Assembly: GCF_014290175.1 (NCBI RefSeq) | Contig: NZ_JACOOR010000003.1 | Span: 310,001-374,000, forward strand | DNA length: 64,000 bases | Source of the DNA: Anaerosacchariphilus hominis | GTDB taxonomy: Bacteria; Bacillota; Clostridia; Lachnospirales; Lachnospiraceae | Reading direction: 5' to 3' | In this document: piece by piece, positions 23,886 through 31,948 of the stretch | Layout: every line of letters starts with the position of its first letter | How positions within the stretch are numbered: the stretch's first letter is position 1 | Program-made: the position numbers and the translations under genes | The notes under the pieces: model-generated | What the model was told of the DNA's origin: nothing | Databases searched by the model: none | Seen by the model: the letters and a program-made list of their open reading frames with translations, nothing else

Positions 23886-24704
23886 TTATTCTGCTGCCGT
23901 GAAGCCTACTGCCTCGAATACCTTCATGCAGTCGTCTGTCTGCAGATAGGCAAGGAATTCCTTTGCTGCTTCCTGAGTCTGAGAGATGTTCAGAACTGCC
24001 GCCGGATAGATAACCTGCTTGCACAGGTCGCTTCCTGCCTGATCCACAACGGTCAGTTCTGCGGAGAATGCATCGGTAGCATAGATGATACCTGCGTCTG
24101 CAGCCGCCTCAGATACCTGTGTGGTAACCTCTTTTACGTTGGAACCGTAGGTAATCTTTCCATCTGCTTCCAGCTTATCCAGAATACCAAGATTCGTCAG
24201 GATCTCTGTGGAATACTGTCCTACCGGAACGTCCTCGTTACCCAGGGCCAGCAGGGAAAGCTTGTCTGTGCCAAGATCCTCAAATGACTGGATATCCTTC
24301 GGATTTCCATCCGGAACTGCCAGAACGACCTTGTTCTCCAGCAGGTTCACCCGGGTTCCCTCCAGCACGAAGTCCAGGCCCTCCGTATTCACTTCCGTAT
24401 CTGCGTCCTTATCGATCTGATTCATCTGCTTCTGTGCTGCGGAAATGAAGATATCACAGTCAGCGCCTTCCTGAATCTGTGTCTTCAGAGTTCCTGAAGA
24501 ATCGAAGTTGAATACCAGCGTTACATTCGGAGCTGCCTCTTTATACATCTCCTGAATCTCAGTCAGAGTCTCTGTCATGGATGCTGCCGCAAATACATTC
24601 AGGGTCACCGGCTCTGCGTCTGTCTCAGCCTGTTTGCTTCCGCAACCCAGCATAGAAACTGCCAAAGCACTTACCACCAGACCTGCGATAAGCTTCTTCT
24701 TCAT
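23886..24704 (-). CDS. modA: Molybdate-binding lipoprotein ModA
   Basis: Extracellular substrate-binding protein of the importer, anchored as a lipoprotein. The 272 residues begin with a signal peptide ending in the lipobox MLGC (Cys21). The mature part has the ModA features VFAAASMTETL (about 38-48), FNFDSSGTLKTQI and the late GIIYATDA segment. The promoter upstream carries a ModE-like palindrome, so expression is probably repressed when molybdate is plentiful. First gene of modABC. Confidence 0.94.
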   Translation of the reverse strand: MKKKLIAGLVVSALAVSMLGCGSKQAETDAEPVTLNVFAAASMTETLTEIQEMYKEAAPNVTLVFNFDSSGTLKTQIQEGADCDIFISAAQKQMNQIDKDADTEVNTEGLDFVLEGTRVNLLENKVVLAVPDGNPKDIQSFEDLGTDKLSLLALGNEDVPVGQYSTEILTNLGILDKLEADGKITYGSNVKEVTTQVSEAAADAGIIYATDAFSAELTVVDQAGSDLCKQVIYPAAVLNISQTQEAAKEFLAYLQTDDCMKVFEAVGFTAAE

Positions 24705-24743
24705 AATAAAATCCCTCTTTCCTTTTCATTTCGTGCAGTTCTC

Positions 24744-24776
24744 CTATGCGTTATTTTTTCAAGAGAATAACGATAG
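24744..24776. promoter_or_regulatory. ModE-like operator over the modA start site
   Basis: CGTTAT (24749-24754) and ATAACG (24767-24772) form an inverted repeat spanning 24 bases, extended by CTAT and ATAG outside. The half-sites and overall span match the E. coli ModE site pattern (CGnTAT to ATAnCG over 24 bases). It covers the predicted transcription start of modABC, a position suited to repression. Confidence 0.65.
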
Positions 24777-24780
24777 GTAT

Positions 24781-24809
24781 ATTATACAGGAAACGGAAAG
24801 CGGGCGCAA
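24781..24809 (-). promoter_or_regulatory. Sigma-A promoter for modABC
   Basis: On the minus strand TTGCGC (24809-24804) and TATAAT (24786-24781) are 17 bases apart, about 76 bases upstream of modA, directly next to the ModE-like palindrome. Confidence 0.65.
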
Positions 24810-24847
24810 GGGAATCGAACCAATTTATGAATTATTTTTCACTAACC

Positions 24848-25780
24848 TCACTGAAACTCCCCAAAATAAACCTCAAAGAATCCCCTCGTAATCCGCTTCA
24901 TATCCTCTAACATGGCGTGATATCGCTCCATAAAGAGACGGCCTTCGGGGGTGATGGTGGAGCTTCCGCCGTTTTTGCCGCCGTTGCAGCGGTTCAGAAA
25001 GCGGAAACCCAGCTCCTTTTCCACTTTGTTGATCATTTTCCAGCCTTTAGAGTAGGACATGTTCATTTTGGCGGCGGCGGCCTGGATGGAGCCAGTTTCA
25101 TCGATGTACTGGAGCAGGTGGTAAACGCCGGGACCGAAGAAGTCTTCTTCTTTGGAAATGACCAGCTTAGTCTTGAAATGGAGGGTGGTGGCGTCCCACT
25201 GGGCCTTCAGGTAGCGGGTGATGCGCTCGACGCCTCCTTCTTCCTGCAGGGAGTAGGTGACGCCGGGATCTTCCGTAGACAGGATCTGACTCCCGGTTTC
25301 AACATCAAAATTGATTTTCTCTGTAAGATTCATTTCCGATTCAGATAAAATTACACTCTTTGGCCATCCCTCCTGCCCTTTGTAAGTCGGAATGGCAGAC
25401 TTCTCCATAGCCAGCAATTCCTTGATGGTGCTGTCGGCACAGGCCGGGTATTCCACCGGCAGCACAAGAACACGCTCCATCAACGGCGCGCATCCGGTCA
25501 GACCGATTGCAAGACTTTCCTCGAAGCTGTGCTCCCGGTACTCCCCGTCTTCTATGAAAATGACATTATTGTGGCTCAGGTGCAGCTTCAATGTTTCGCT
25601 GTGGCAGCCGGTAAGCACTACAATCGGAGAGATTCCGGCTTTGCGAAGCTTGGCAAGCTCCCCCTTGATGACGGTGGTACCGTCCAGCGGGTACATGGGG
25701 AGGAACACGGGGATGCCCTCGTTGTCCCGCTGCTCCTCTCCGTAATCGCCGGAAGCTATGATCAATGCTCCTGTTTTCAT
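24848..25780 (-). CDS. MobA-like domain fused to ModE-type winged-helix regulator
   Basis: A 310-residue fusion. Residues 1-150 resemble the MobA/MocA nucleotidyltransferase fold (TTVIKGELAKLRKAGISPIV, then VLVLPVEYPA), but the glycine-rich nucleotide loop is replaced by IASGDYGEEQRDNEG, so catalysis is doubtful. Residues 214-290 are a ModE/LysR-type winged helix (FGPGVYHLLQYIDETGSIQA, then SYSKGWKMINKVEKELG and ITPEGRLF). ModE normally senses molybdate through C-terminal TOBE domains, which are absent. It sits between mobB and modA, 39 bases upstream of the modA promoter, so it is the obvious candidate to bind the palindrome there. GGAG precedes the start. Confidence 0.85.
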   Translation of the reverse strand: MKTGALIIASGDYGEEQRDNEGIPVFLPMYPLDGTTVIKGELAKLRKAGISPIVVLTGCHSETLKLHLSHNNVIFIEDGEYREHSFEESLAIGLTGCAPLMERVLVLPVEYPACADSTIKELLAMEKSAIPTYKGQEGWPKSVILSESEMNLTEKINFDVETGSQILSTEDPGVTYSLQEEGGVERITRYLKAQWDATTLHFKTKLVISKEEDFFGPGVYHLLQYIDETGSIQAAAAKMNMSYSKGWKMINKVEKELGFRFLNRCNGGKNGGSSTITPEGRLFMERYHAMLEDMKRITRGFFEVYFGEFQ

Positions 25781-25828
25781 ACGATCTCCTTTACTTTTTC
25801 CGATAAATAGGATAGTTTTTATAGCACA

Positions 25829-26347
25829 TTACCGTAAATCCTTTAAAATAAATTTTGCAATCTGCTCTGTATCTTCTAACCCGAATACAGGCACTTCTTC
25901 CGACACTCCCGTTATCTCTCCCTGATCCAGATCGGTCACGACGGCACGTAAGTTATGCTCTTTACAGACACAGTCCGATGAATTTCCTCTGCGAATAATT
26001 TCCAGCTTCGGATAATCACTGTCCTTGAAGCCCTCCAGCAGAATCAGATCTGCCTCCGGGAACCAGGCAGCCGCCATCTGCTCCGGCGTCAGTTTTTTCT
26101 TCGAAACCTCGTCCTGCCACTGTTTTACGACCATGTATTTGTGATCAGAAAAGACAACCGTGCCGTAAGCCCCAGCCTGGAAATGGGCAAAAGTATCCGT
26201 ACCCGGCACATCTGTCTGAAAATCGTGACCGTCATGCTTGATGGTCGCCACTTTCAGCCCCCGGTCGGTCAGGACCGGCAGGAGCTTGGTAATCAAGGTG
26301 GTTTTTCCGGAATTCTTCACTCCGCTTATCGCAAAGAAAATACTCAT
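25829..26347 (-). CDS. mobB: Molybdopterin-guanine dinucleotide biosynthesis protein MobB
   Basis: GTP-binding accessory protein for molybdopterin guanine dinucleotide synthesis. The 172 residues start MSIFFAISGVKNSGKTTLITKLL, with the P-loop GVKNSGKTT at about 9-17, and contain TIKHDGHDF and LILLEGFKDSDYPKLE, family hallmarks. It overlaps moeA by 4 bases, showing translational coupling, and lies 48 bases upstream of the ModE-type fusion gene. Confidence 0.93.
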   Translation of the reverse strand: MSIFFAISGVKNSGKTTLITKLLPVLTDRGLKVATIKHDGHDFQTDVPGTDTFAHFQAGAYGTVVFSDHKYMVVKQWQDEVSKKKLTPEQMAAAWFPEADLILLEGFKDSDYPKLEIIRRGNSSDCVCKEHNLRAVVTDLDQGEITGVSEEVPVFGLEDTEQIAKFILKDLR

Positions 26348-27549
26348 AGTAAAATCGCCTCCGCCGGATCCCCGGGCTTCAGCGCGCCGGATCCTGCGGG
26401 CACATCCAGCAGGCAGTTGCAGCCCACCATGGAAGCCAGCACGCCGTTGGAATTCAGTCCCTCCGGCAGATGGAAGACGCCGTTTTCCCAGTAAGCCCGC
26501 ACAAAGCGCCGACCCGGACTGGGTTTTCCAAAGGCATCCGCCAGGGTGCCCTTTACGCGTACCAGTTCCAATGAGGATTTCCGCATCATTTTTGCCAGCA
26601 TGGGGCGCAGCAGCAATTCCGTAATAACCAGGGCGCTGAAGGGATTGCCGGAGAGACTCATAACCGGAATGCCTGCATAATCGGAAAACAGGGTCGGCAT
26701 GCCGGGCTTCACCTGAATGCCCCAGAACACACGCTCTGCGCCAATGAGCGCCAGCGATTCGTGCATAATATCCTTTTTTCCCACAGACACAGCGCCTGTG
26801 GTAACGAGCAGATCCGCTTCCTTCGCGGCCTTCTTCAGTGCTTCTGCCATCTGCTCCGGCTCATCCGGCACAGACCGGACCTCGGTCAGTTCCGCGCCCA
26901 GTTCCAGCAGGCGGGCCGCCAGAAGCTTCTGGTTGATATCGTAGATTTTGCCGGGGGCAAGAGGCTCTCCGGGCTGAGCTACTTCATTTCCGGTGGTCAG
27001 GACAGCGATCCGGGGACGACGGTATACGGATACTTTGGAAACGCCCATGCCGGCCAGCACTCCTGCTTCCACAAATCCCAGTTCCCGCCCGGCCTTCAGA
27101 AGTACCTGCCCGGCCTTGAAATCCTCGCCCTTGAAGCAATAGTTGCTCCACTGCCGCTCGGCCTTGTAGATCTGCACGATCTCCTCGCCGTAATCCGTAT
27201 CCTCCTGACGGACACAGCAGTCGCAGCCGGGCGGAATGGCCGCACCGGTCATGATACGGACAGCCTGACCACTCAGTACCTCTTCCTCAGAATAATCACC
27301 CGCGTCGATTTCCCGCAGGACTGTAAGACAGACTGGCTGTTCCTTTGAGGCGTCGGTTAAATCCGCAGCCCTGCAGGCATAGCCGTCGATGGGCGAGCGG
27401 TGAAAGGGCGGATTATCAAAGACGGTTTTCACGTCCTCCGCCAATACCCGGCCTGAAATATTCGCGATTTGAATCTGTTCCTTCTCCTGTATCACCGGCG
27501 TATGCTGTAAAACCAGACAAAGCGCCTCCTCTGTTGTAATTCCTCCCAT
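26344..27549 (-). CDS. moeA: Molybdopterin molybdenumtransferase MoeA
   Basis: Inserts molybdate into adenylylated molybdopterin. The 401 residues show the MoeA pattern: FDNPPFHRSPIDGYACRAAD (about 39-58), then RIMTGAAIPPGCD, the TTGNEV segment and the TTGAVSVGKKD motif of the MogA-like core. VMSLSGNPFSALV follows near residue 300. The C-terminal beta-barrel domain is complete. Gap of 13 bases to the upstream molybdopterin-binding gene and 4-base overlap with mobB, so one operon. Confidence 0.94.
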   Translation of the reverse strand: MGGITTEEALCLVLQHTPVIQEKEQIQIANISGRVLAEDVKTVFDNPPFHRSPIDGYACRAADLTDASKEQPVCLTVLREIDAGDYSEEEVLSGQAVRIMTGAAIPPGCDCCVRQEDTDYGEEIVQIYKAERQWSNYCFKGEDFKAGQVLLKAGRELGFVEAGVLAGMGVSKVSVYRRPRIAVLTTGNEVAQPGEPLAPGKIYDINQKLLAARLLELGAELTEVRSVPDEPEQMAEALKKAAKEADLLVTTGAVSVGKKDIMHESLALIGAERVFWGIQVKPGMPTLFSDYAGIPVMSLSGNPFSALVITELLLRPMLAKMMRKSSLELVRVKGTLADAFGKPSPGRRFVRAYWENGVFHLPEGLNSNGVLASMVGCNCLLDVPAGSGALKPGDPAEAILL

Positions 27550-27562
27550 AGGTCACGCCCCC

Positions 27563-28588
27563 TTATACGCCTTTTCCAAAGCCGCAGTTGGGGTAATGAC
27601 AAGTCTTGCATCCCAGACAGAAGCCGCCATTTCCCATGTGGGCCAGATCTTTTTTCGTCACCTCCACGCCTGCCGCGATGCGGGGCAGCACCAGATCAAA
27701 GACCGTGGCTTTGGCATACATGACGCAGCCCGGCAGTCCCATGATGGGCGTACCGTCTTCCAGATAGGCAAGCAGGAACATGGCTCCCGGCAGTACCGGC
27801 GCGCCGTAGGATACGATACGGGCCCCGGTATTTTTGATGGCACCAGGGGTCCGGTCGTCCGGATCTACACTCATACCGCCGGAGCAGAGAATCAGGTCGG
27901 CTCCTTCTTCTTTTAATTGCAGAACTGCATTGGTGATTTTTTCCATATTATCGTCACAGAGAATGTGACCGCTGACTTCGATACCGTAAGAAGCCAGTTT
28001 GTCAATGATAACCGGAGTAAATGTATCCTTGATCCGTCCGTAGTATACCTCATTTCCGGTGGTGACAATGCCCGCTTTCATGGGCTTATAGGGCGTCAGG
28101 GACACCAGCGGCCCGGGGCCTGCAGTCTCCTTTACCAGCTCCATCTTTTCTTTTGCGATGACCAGCGGAATCACGCGAGTGCCAAGCAGCCGGTCGCCCT
28201 TTTTCACCGGCGTGTTATTATGCCGGGTGGCGATCATAATCTCGTCTATTTCGTTGATGGCGTCCAGGCGCGGCACGTCCACCCGGAACAGGCCGTCGCA
28301 GTCTGCCACCAGTTCGATTTTACCCTCTTTCACATCGGTGGGATGCATGTTTTCGTTCTTACAGACGCCGCAGAGAATCTCCGCGGCCTCATTTTCGTGC
28401 AGGGTGTTCTCGTCTTTCTCCCAGACGTAAAGATGATCCTTGCCCAGAGAAAGTAACACCGGAATGTCCTCCTCGGTGACGATGTGTCCCTTGCGGAATG
28501 CGGTGTCCTTGACCACGTCCTTGACGATGCGTGTGATGTCGTGGCAGAGCACATGGCCCACCGCGTCCGTTGTGTTGATACATTTCAT
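27563..28588 (-). CDS. Molybdopterin-binding protein with Cys-rich C-terminus
   Basis: A 341-residue relative of MoeA/MogA. The middle and late parts have TTGNEVYYGRI (about 175-185), then LCSGGMSVDPDDRTPGAI and MGLPGCVMYAKAT, which match the MoeA/CinA-like molybdopterin-binding core. The tail carries four cysteines spaced CLGCKTCHYPNC, which could bind a metal or Fe-S cluster. MoeA itself follows directly, so this is not a redundant copy; similar proteins occur with formate dehydrogenase and molybdenum hydroxylase genes in Clostridia. GGGAGG precedes the start. First gene of the moeA-mobB-regulator operon. Exact role unknown. Confidence 0.82.
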   Translation of the reverse strand: MKCINTTDAVGHVLCHDITRIVKDVVKDTAFRKGHIVTEEDIPVLLSLGKDHLYVWEKDENTLHENEAAEILCGVCKNENMHPTDVKEGKIELVADCDGLFRVDVPRLDAINEIDEIMIATRHNNTPVKKGDRLLGTRVIPLVIAKEKMELVKETAGPGPLVSLTPYKPMKAGIVTTGNEVYYGRIKDTFTPVIIDKLASYGIEVSGHILCDDNMEKITNAVLQLKEEGADLILCSGGMSVDPDDRTPGAIKNTGARIVSYGAPVLPGAMFLLAYLEDGTPIMGLPGCVMYAKATVFDLVLPRIAAGVEVTKKDLAHMGNGGFCLGCKTCHYPNCGFGKGV

Positions 28589-28621
28589 ACCCTATTCCTC
28601 CCAAACCCAAATCTGTCTCGC

Positions 28622-28645
28622 TTTCCGCTGTTACCCGAGCGGAAA
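28622..28645 (-). promoter_or_regulatory. Hairpin in the leader of the molybdopterin-binding gene
   Basis: A perfect 8-bp stem (TTTCCGCT with AGCGGAAA) and 8-base loop lie 34 bases before the start codon. It could be an operator or an RNA hairpin. The remainder of 28589-28761 shows no gene, only one CGTTAT word (28702-28707, minus strand). Confidence 0.45.
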
Positions 28646-28761
28646 TGATTCTGTATACAGTGTATCACAGCGGGGCAGAACTTTCACCTGTTTTTCAAAA
28701 CATAACGGTGTTTTTTATAAAAATACGTGAAAAGCAGTCGACTTCTATGTTTATTTTGACC

Positions 28762-28810
28762 GTATAAAATAAAAACACGGACAGGATCCCAAAATGGAAC
28801 CTATCCGTGT
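28762..28810 (-). terminator. Terminator of purC
   Basis: On the minus strand ACACGGATAGG (28810-28800) pairs with CCTGTCCGTGT (28785-28775) with one mismatch, an inner TCC/GGA pair, and then TTTTATTTT. Twenty bases past the purC stop. Confidence 0.85.
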
Positions 28811-28830
28811 CGCAAACTTCTTATATTCTT

Positions 28831-29706
28831 TTATACTTCCAGCTTCTTACCGGTCAGCATCTCATAGGCCTGCAGGTATTTCTCGATGGTCTTGTCCACG
28901 ATCTCCTGGGGCAGGGTCCAGTTGTTGTCCGGGTTGGCCTTCAGCCAGTCGCGTGCGAACTGCTTGTCGAAGGAGGGCTGGCCGTGCCCCGGCTCGTAGC
29001 CGTCTGCGGGCCAGAAACGGGAGCTGTCCGGGGTCAGCATCTCGTCGCCAATCACCAGGTTGCCGTTCTCATCCAGACCGAACTCGAACTTGGTGTCCGC
29101 GATGATGATGCCCTTACTCAGGGCGTACTCCGCGCATTTCTTGTAGAGGGCAATGGTGTTGTCGCGAAGAGCCTTTGCGTACTCCTCTCCCTTGCCCGGG
29201 AAGTATTTTTCAAGATGAGCAATGCTCTGCTCATAGGAAATATTCTCGTCATGGTCGCCGATCTCCGCCTTGGTGGACGGTGTATAAATCGGCTCCGGCA
29301 GCTTGTCAGATTCCTTCAGCCCCTCCGGCAGCTTAATGCCGCAGACCGTTCCGTTCTCCTTGTAGCTGGCCCAGCCGCTGCCTGTGATATAACCGCGGAC
29401 GATGCACTCGATGGGAAGCATCTGAAGCTTTCTGCACATCATAGATTTGCCCTGGAACTTCTCCTGCTGGAAGTATTCCGGCATATCCTTGGTATCAACG
29501 GAAATCATGTGGTTCGGCAGAATATCCTCTGTCATATCGAACCAGAATTTGGACATCTGGGTCAGCACCGCGCCCTTCTTTGTCACTTCATTATGAAGAA
29601 TCACATCGAAGCAGCTGATACGGTCTGTGGCTACCATAATCAGGCTGTCGCCGTTGTCATAAATCTCGCGTACCTTACCTTCTTTGATCGGTTTCAATTC
29701 CTGCAT
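28831..29706 (-). CDS. purC: Phosphoribosylaminoimidazole-succinocarboxamide synthase
   Basis: Joins aspartate to CAIR in purine synthesis (SAICAR synthetase). The 291-residue product begins MQELKPIKEGKVREIYD and contains VATDRISCFDV (about 25-35), CIVRGYITGSGW and IIADTKFEFGLD with DEMLTPDSSRFW, family signatures of the longer bacterial/yeast-like form. Start set at 29706 because GAGGTG lies 9 bases upstream. It has its own promoter and terminator and is not part of a larger pur cluster here. Confidence 0.95.
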   Translation of the reverse strand: MQELKPIKEGKVREIYDNGDSLIMVATDRISCFDVILHNEVTKKGAVLTQMSKFWFDMTEDILPNHMISVDTKDMPEYFQQEKFQGKSMMCRKLQMLPIECIVRGYITGSGWASYKENGTVCGIKLPEGLKESDKLPEPIYTPSTKAEIGDHDENISYEQSIAHLEKYFPGKGEEYAKALRDNTIALYKKCAEYALSKGIIIADTKFEFGLDENGNLVIGDEMLTPDSSRFWPADGYEPGHGQPSFDKQFARDWLKANPDNNWTLPQEIVDKTIEKYLQAYEMLTGKKLEV

Positions 29707-29780
29707 GTCTTTGCACCTCATCATTCAGTTTTAGATATAGCCGCGGATTGCTCCGCTGTTTTACAACTCACGCATTTCAC

Positions 29781-29808
29781 ATTATCACTAAATGCAGGGG
29801 GCTGTCAA
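29781..29808 (-). promoter_or_regulatory. Sigma-A promoter for purC
   Basis: On the minus strand TTGACA (29808-29803) and GATAAT (29786-29781) are 16 bases apart. A GCGGA/TCCGC hairpin lies in the leader. No PurR box or guanine riboswitch was recognised. Confidence 0.65.
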
Positions 29809-29825
29809 GACTTTACTATTCATCT

Positions 29826-30353
29826 TTACAGCTCAATCCCCTTCCGGGCATGAATGCCCTGGTCAAAGGGATGCTTGATTTTACGAACCTCGGAGACATA
29901 ATCCGCCAGCTCCAGAAGCTCCTGAGCCGGATCCCGGCCGGTCAGTGCCACTTCCAGGCTTTCCGGCCGGTTTTTCAGGAACTCCAGTGCCTTCTCCCGA
30001 TTCAGCATGCCGTGATTATAACAGGACATGAACTCGTCCATCACCAGTAAAAAAGCGTTCTCTTTAACCGCCAGCTCTGTGGCTTTGTCGAACAGCTCCT
30101 GATAGGCGTTCGCCGCCTCTTTTTTCTGCTCATCGGTCATATTCCAGAAGAAACCGAACTGCTTCTCACAGGTCAGCACCGTAACCCCGGGCAGCTCCCG
30201 CAGTACCTTCAGCTCCGAGGATTTTCCATCCTTCATAAACTGTGTGAAAATGACCTTCCTGCCGCTGCCCGCCGCCCGAACCGCAAGCCCTGTGACTGCG
30301 GTGGATTTTCCCTTGCCGTCGCCGCAGTAAATATGGATACATGATTTTTTCAT
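29826..30353 (-). CDS. cobO: Cob(I)yrinic acid a,c-diamide adenosyltransferase
   Basis: BtuR/CobO-type enzyme that attaches the 5'-deoxyadenosyl group to cobalt. From the start at 30353 (after AGGAGG) it is 175 residues. The P-loop GDGKGKSTA is at about 11-19 and the Walker-B-like LLVMDEFMSCYNHGM near 107-121. It is the last gene of the cobalamin operon. I saw no clear terminator between its stop and the purC promoter. Confidence 0.94.
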   Translation of the reverse strand: MKKSCIHIYCGDGKGKSTAVTGLAVRAAGSGRKVIFTQFMKDGKSSELKVLRELPGVTVLTCEKQFGFFWNMTDEQKKEAANAYQELFDKATELAVKENAFLLVMDEFMSCYNHGMLNREKALEFLKNRPESLEVALTGRDPAQELLELADYVSEVRKIKHPFDQGIHARKGIEL

Positions 30354-30402
30354 AGGACAGCACCTCCTGAATTTCTGTGTATATCGTCGTTGTTTTTTTC
30401 TC

Positions 30403-31371
30403 TTACACCAGCACCCCGGCTGCTCCCGCGACCGCCGCCACAAGCACCAGCGCCAGCATCACGCCCGCATACATAAGCCGGTTCATACGCCGGATATCCT
30501 CATACTCCACCGGACGGATGGGATCTCCTATGGTGGGCTTTTTGTAGAGCCTGCCGAAATACCAGGCGTCCCCGGCCAGCTGTACCTCAAGGGCTCCTGC
30601 TGCCGCAGACTCCGTCTGGGCGGAATTGGGACTGGCATGATTGCGGCGATCCCGACGCCAGATTTTCCAGGCGTTCGCCATATTGAGTCCTGCCAGGGGG
30701 CTTGCCAGCACCAGCAGAAGACCGCTTACGCGGGCAGGAATATAGTTCAGCACATCGTCCAGCTTCGCAGAGAAGCGGCCGAAATACAGGTATTTATCGT
30801 TCTTGTAACCAACCATGGAATCCAGGGTATTCACGGCCTTGTAAAAGAAGCCCAGAGTCGGACCGCCCAGAGCCAGGAAAAGGAGCGGAGCTACCACGCC
30901 GTCGGAGGAATTCTCCGCCACGGTTTCCACGGCCGCTTTTGCCACTCCTTCTGCGCTTAAGCTTTGCGTATCCCGTCCCACGATCATAGACACCGCATGG
31001 CGGGCTTTCTCCAAATCGCCCTCTTTCAGTGCGTCATAAACCTTCATACTTTCCGTTTTCAGAGATTTTGTTGCCAGAATCTGAAAGCTCCAGAGGGTCA
31101 GTAAGGCAAAATACAGCAGGAAACTGATTTTCCGGGCCAGATATAAAAGTCCGAAGGACACTGCCGTAGACACGCCCACCACAAAAATGCAGAAGAACAC
31201 GCCTGCGGTCAGCTCTCCCTTTTCTGTCTTCGGAAATACTTTGCGAAAAGGCTTTTCCCCATGGGAAATCAGGTTTCCGATGATGCAGATGGGATGATAA
31301 AGAATCCGCGGATCACCGAAGATCAGATCCAGCAGAAAGCCCAGTATCAGGGCGTATATGTGATATTTCAT
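30403..31371 (-). CDS. cbiB: Adenosylcobinamide-phosphate synthase CbiB
   Basis: Membrane enzyme that attaches aminopropanol (or its phosphate) to adenosylcobyric acid. The 322-residue product starts MKYHIYALILGFLLDLIFGDP, the conserved first helix with GDP, and has several membrane segments and VETVAENSSDGVVAPL (about 163-178), the family signature. The start lies 59 bases inside the preceding histidine phosphatase gene, an unusually long overlap, with GGAGG 11 bases upstream. Confidence 0.94.
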   Translation of the reverse strand: MKYHIYALILGFLLDLIFGDPRILYHPICIIGNLISHGEKPFRKVFPKTEKGELTAGVFFCIFVVGVSTAVSFGLLYLARKISFLLYFALLTLWSFQILATKSLKTESMKVYDALKEGDLEKARHAVSMIVGRDTQSLSAEGVAKAAVETVAENSSDGVVAPLLFLALGGPTLGFFYKAVNTLDSMVGYKNDKYLYFGRFSAKLDDVLNYIPARVSGLLLVLASPLAGLNMANAWKIWRRDRRNHASPNSAQTESAAAGALEVQLAGDAWYFGRLYKKPTIGDPIRPVEYEDIRRMNRLMYAGVMLALVLVAAVAGAAGVLV

Positions 31372-31948
31372 GTAAAATGATGCCTCCTTTTTCTGTCTCA
31401 TCCCAAAGCATACGGAAGCCTTCTCCGTTCTGAACCTGCCAGTGATAAAACTCCTCTTTCTCCGCCGCGTAAGCAGACAGAATACTCATAATCGTGCCGC
31501 CGTGAACCACAAGGGCCGCGCGGCGAAAGGACTCGTCCCGTAAGCCGTTCAGCAACTCCGCAAACCCTTCCCGACAGCGCTTTTCAAAGCCCTCCCGGCT
31601 TTCGCCACCCGGAAAGGGCAGGGTGCCGTTGCTGTCAATCCAGGCCTGGTAGGCCACGTTCCCGGACAGTTCCCTGTAATTCTTATTTTCGAATTCACCG
31701 AAATCACATTCCCGAAGCTCCGGAACCAGACGGACGCCTTTGCCCGGAAACAAAATTGCTGCCGTCTCCTGACAGCGCTTCAGGGGACTTCCGTACAGGA
31801 TGTCCGGCATGGGGTAGAGCTCCGCTTCGAAAATAGCCTGCAGGGCTTTTCTTCCCTCCGCGCACAGGGATTCGTCGGTGGTTCCGATATAGCGCCCCAG
31901 AGTATTGCCATAGGTCTTTCCATGGCGGATCAGATACAGCTCCTTCAT
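31313..31948 (-). CDS. cobC: Histidine phosphatase, likely alpha-ribazole phosphatase CobC
   Basis: Removes the phosphate from alpha-ribazole phosphate (or adenosylcobalamin phosphate) in nucleotide loop assembly. The 211 residues begin MKELYLIRHGKTYGN, with the RHG phosphohistidine motif at 8-10, followed by SPLKRCQETA and LVVHGGTIMSIL. The fold is broad, and the cobalamin role is inferred from position between cobU-like and cbiB genes. The start at 31948 overlaps the upstream stop by 4 bases. Confidence 0.85.
   Translation of the reverse strand: MKELYLIRHGKTYGNTLGRYIGTTDESLCAEGRKALQAIFEAELYPMPDILYGSPLKRCQETAAILFPGKGVRLVPELRECDFGEFENKNYRELSGNVAYQAWIDSNGTLPFPGGESREGFEKRCREGFAELLNGLRDESFRRAALVVHGGTIMSILSAYAAEKEEFYHWQVQNGEGFRMLWDETEKGGIILHEISHIRPDTGLSAGSDLR

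Noticed and set aside
28684..28707. CGTTAT word upstream of the molybdopterin-binding gene as a ModE site
   Set aside because: The matching half-site is absent at the required spacing; only the half motif and an AT-rich spacer resemble the modA operator.
28807..29853. 348-codon open frame on the plus strand
   Set aside because: Antisense to purC, whose product is unmistakable; begins inside the purC terminator.
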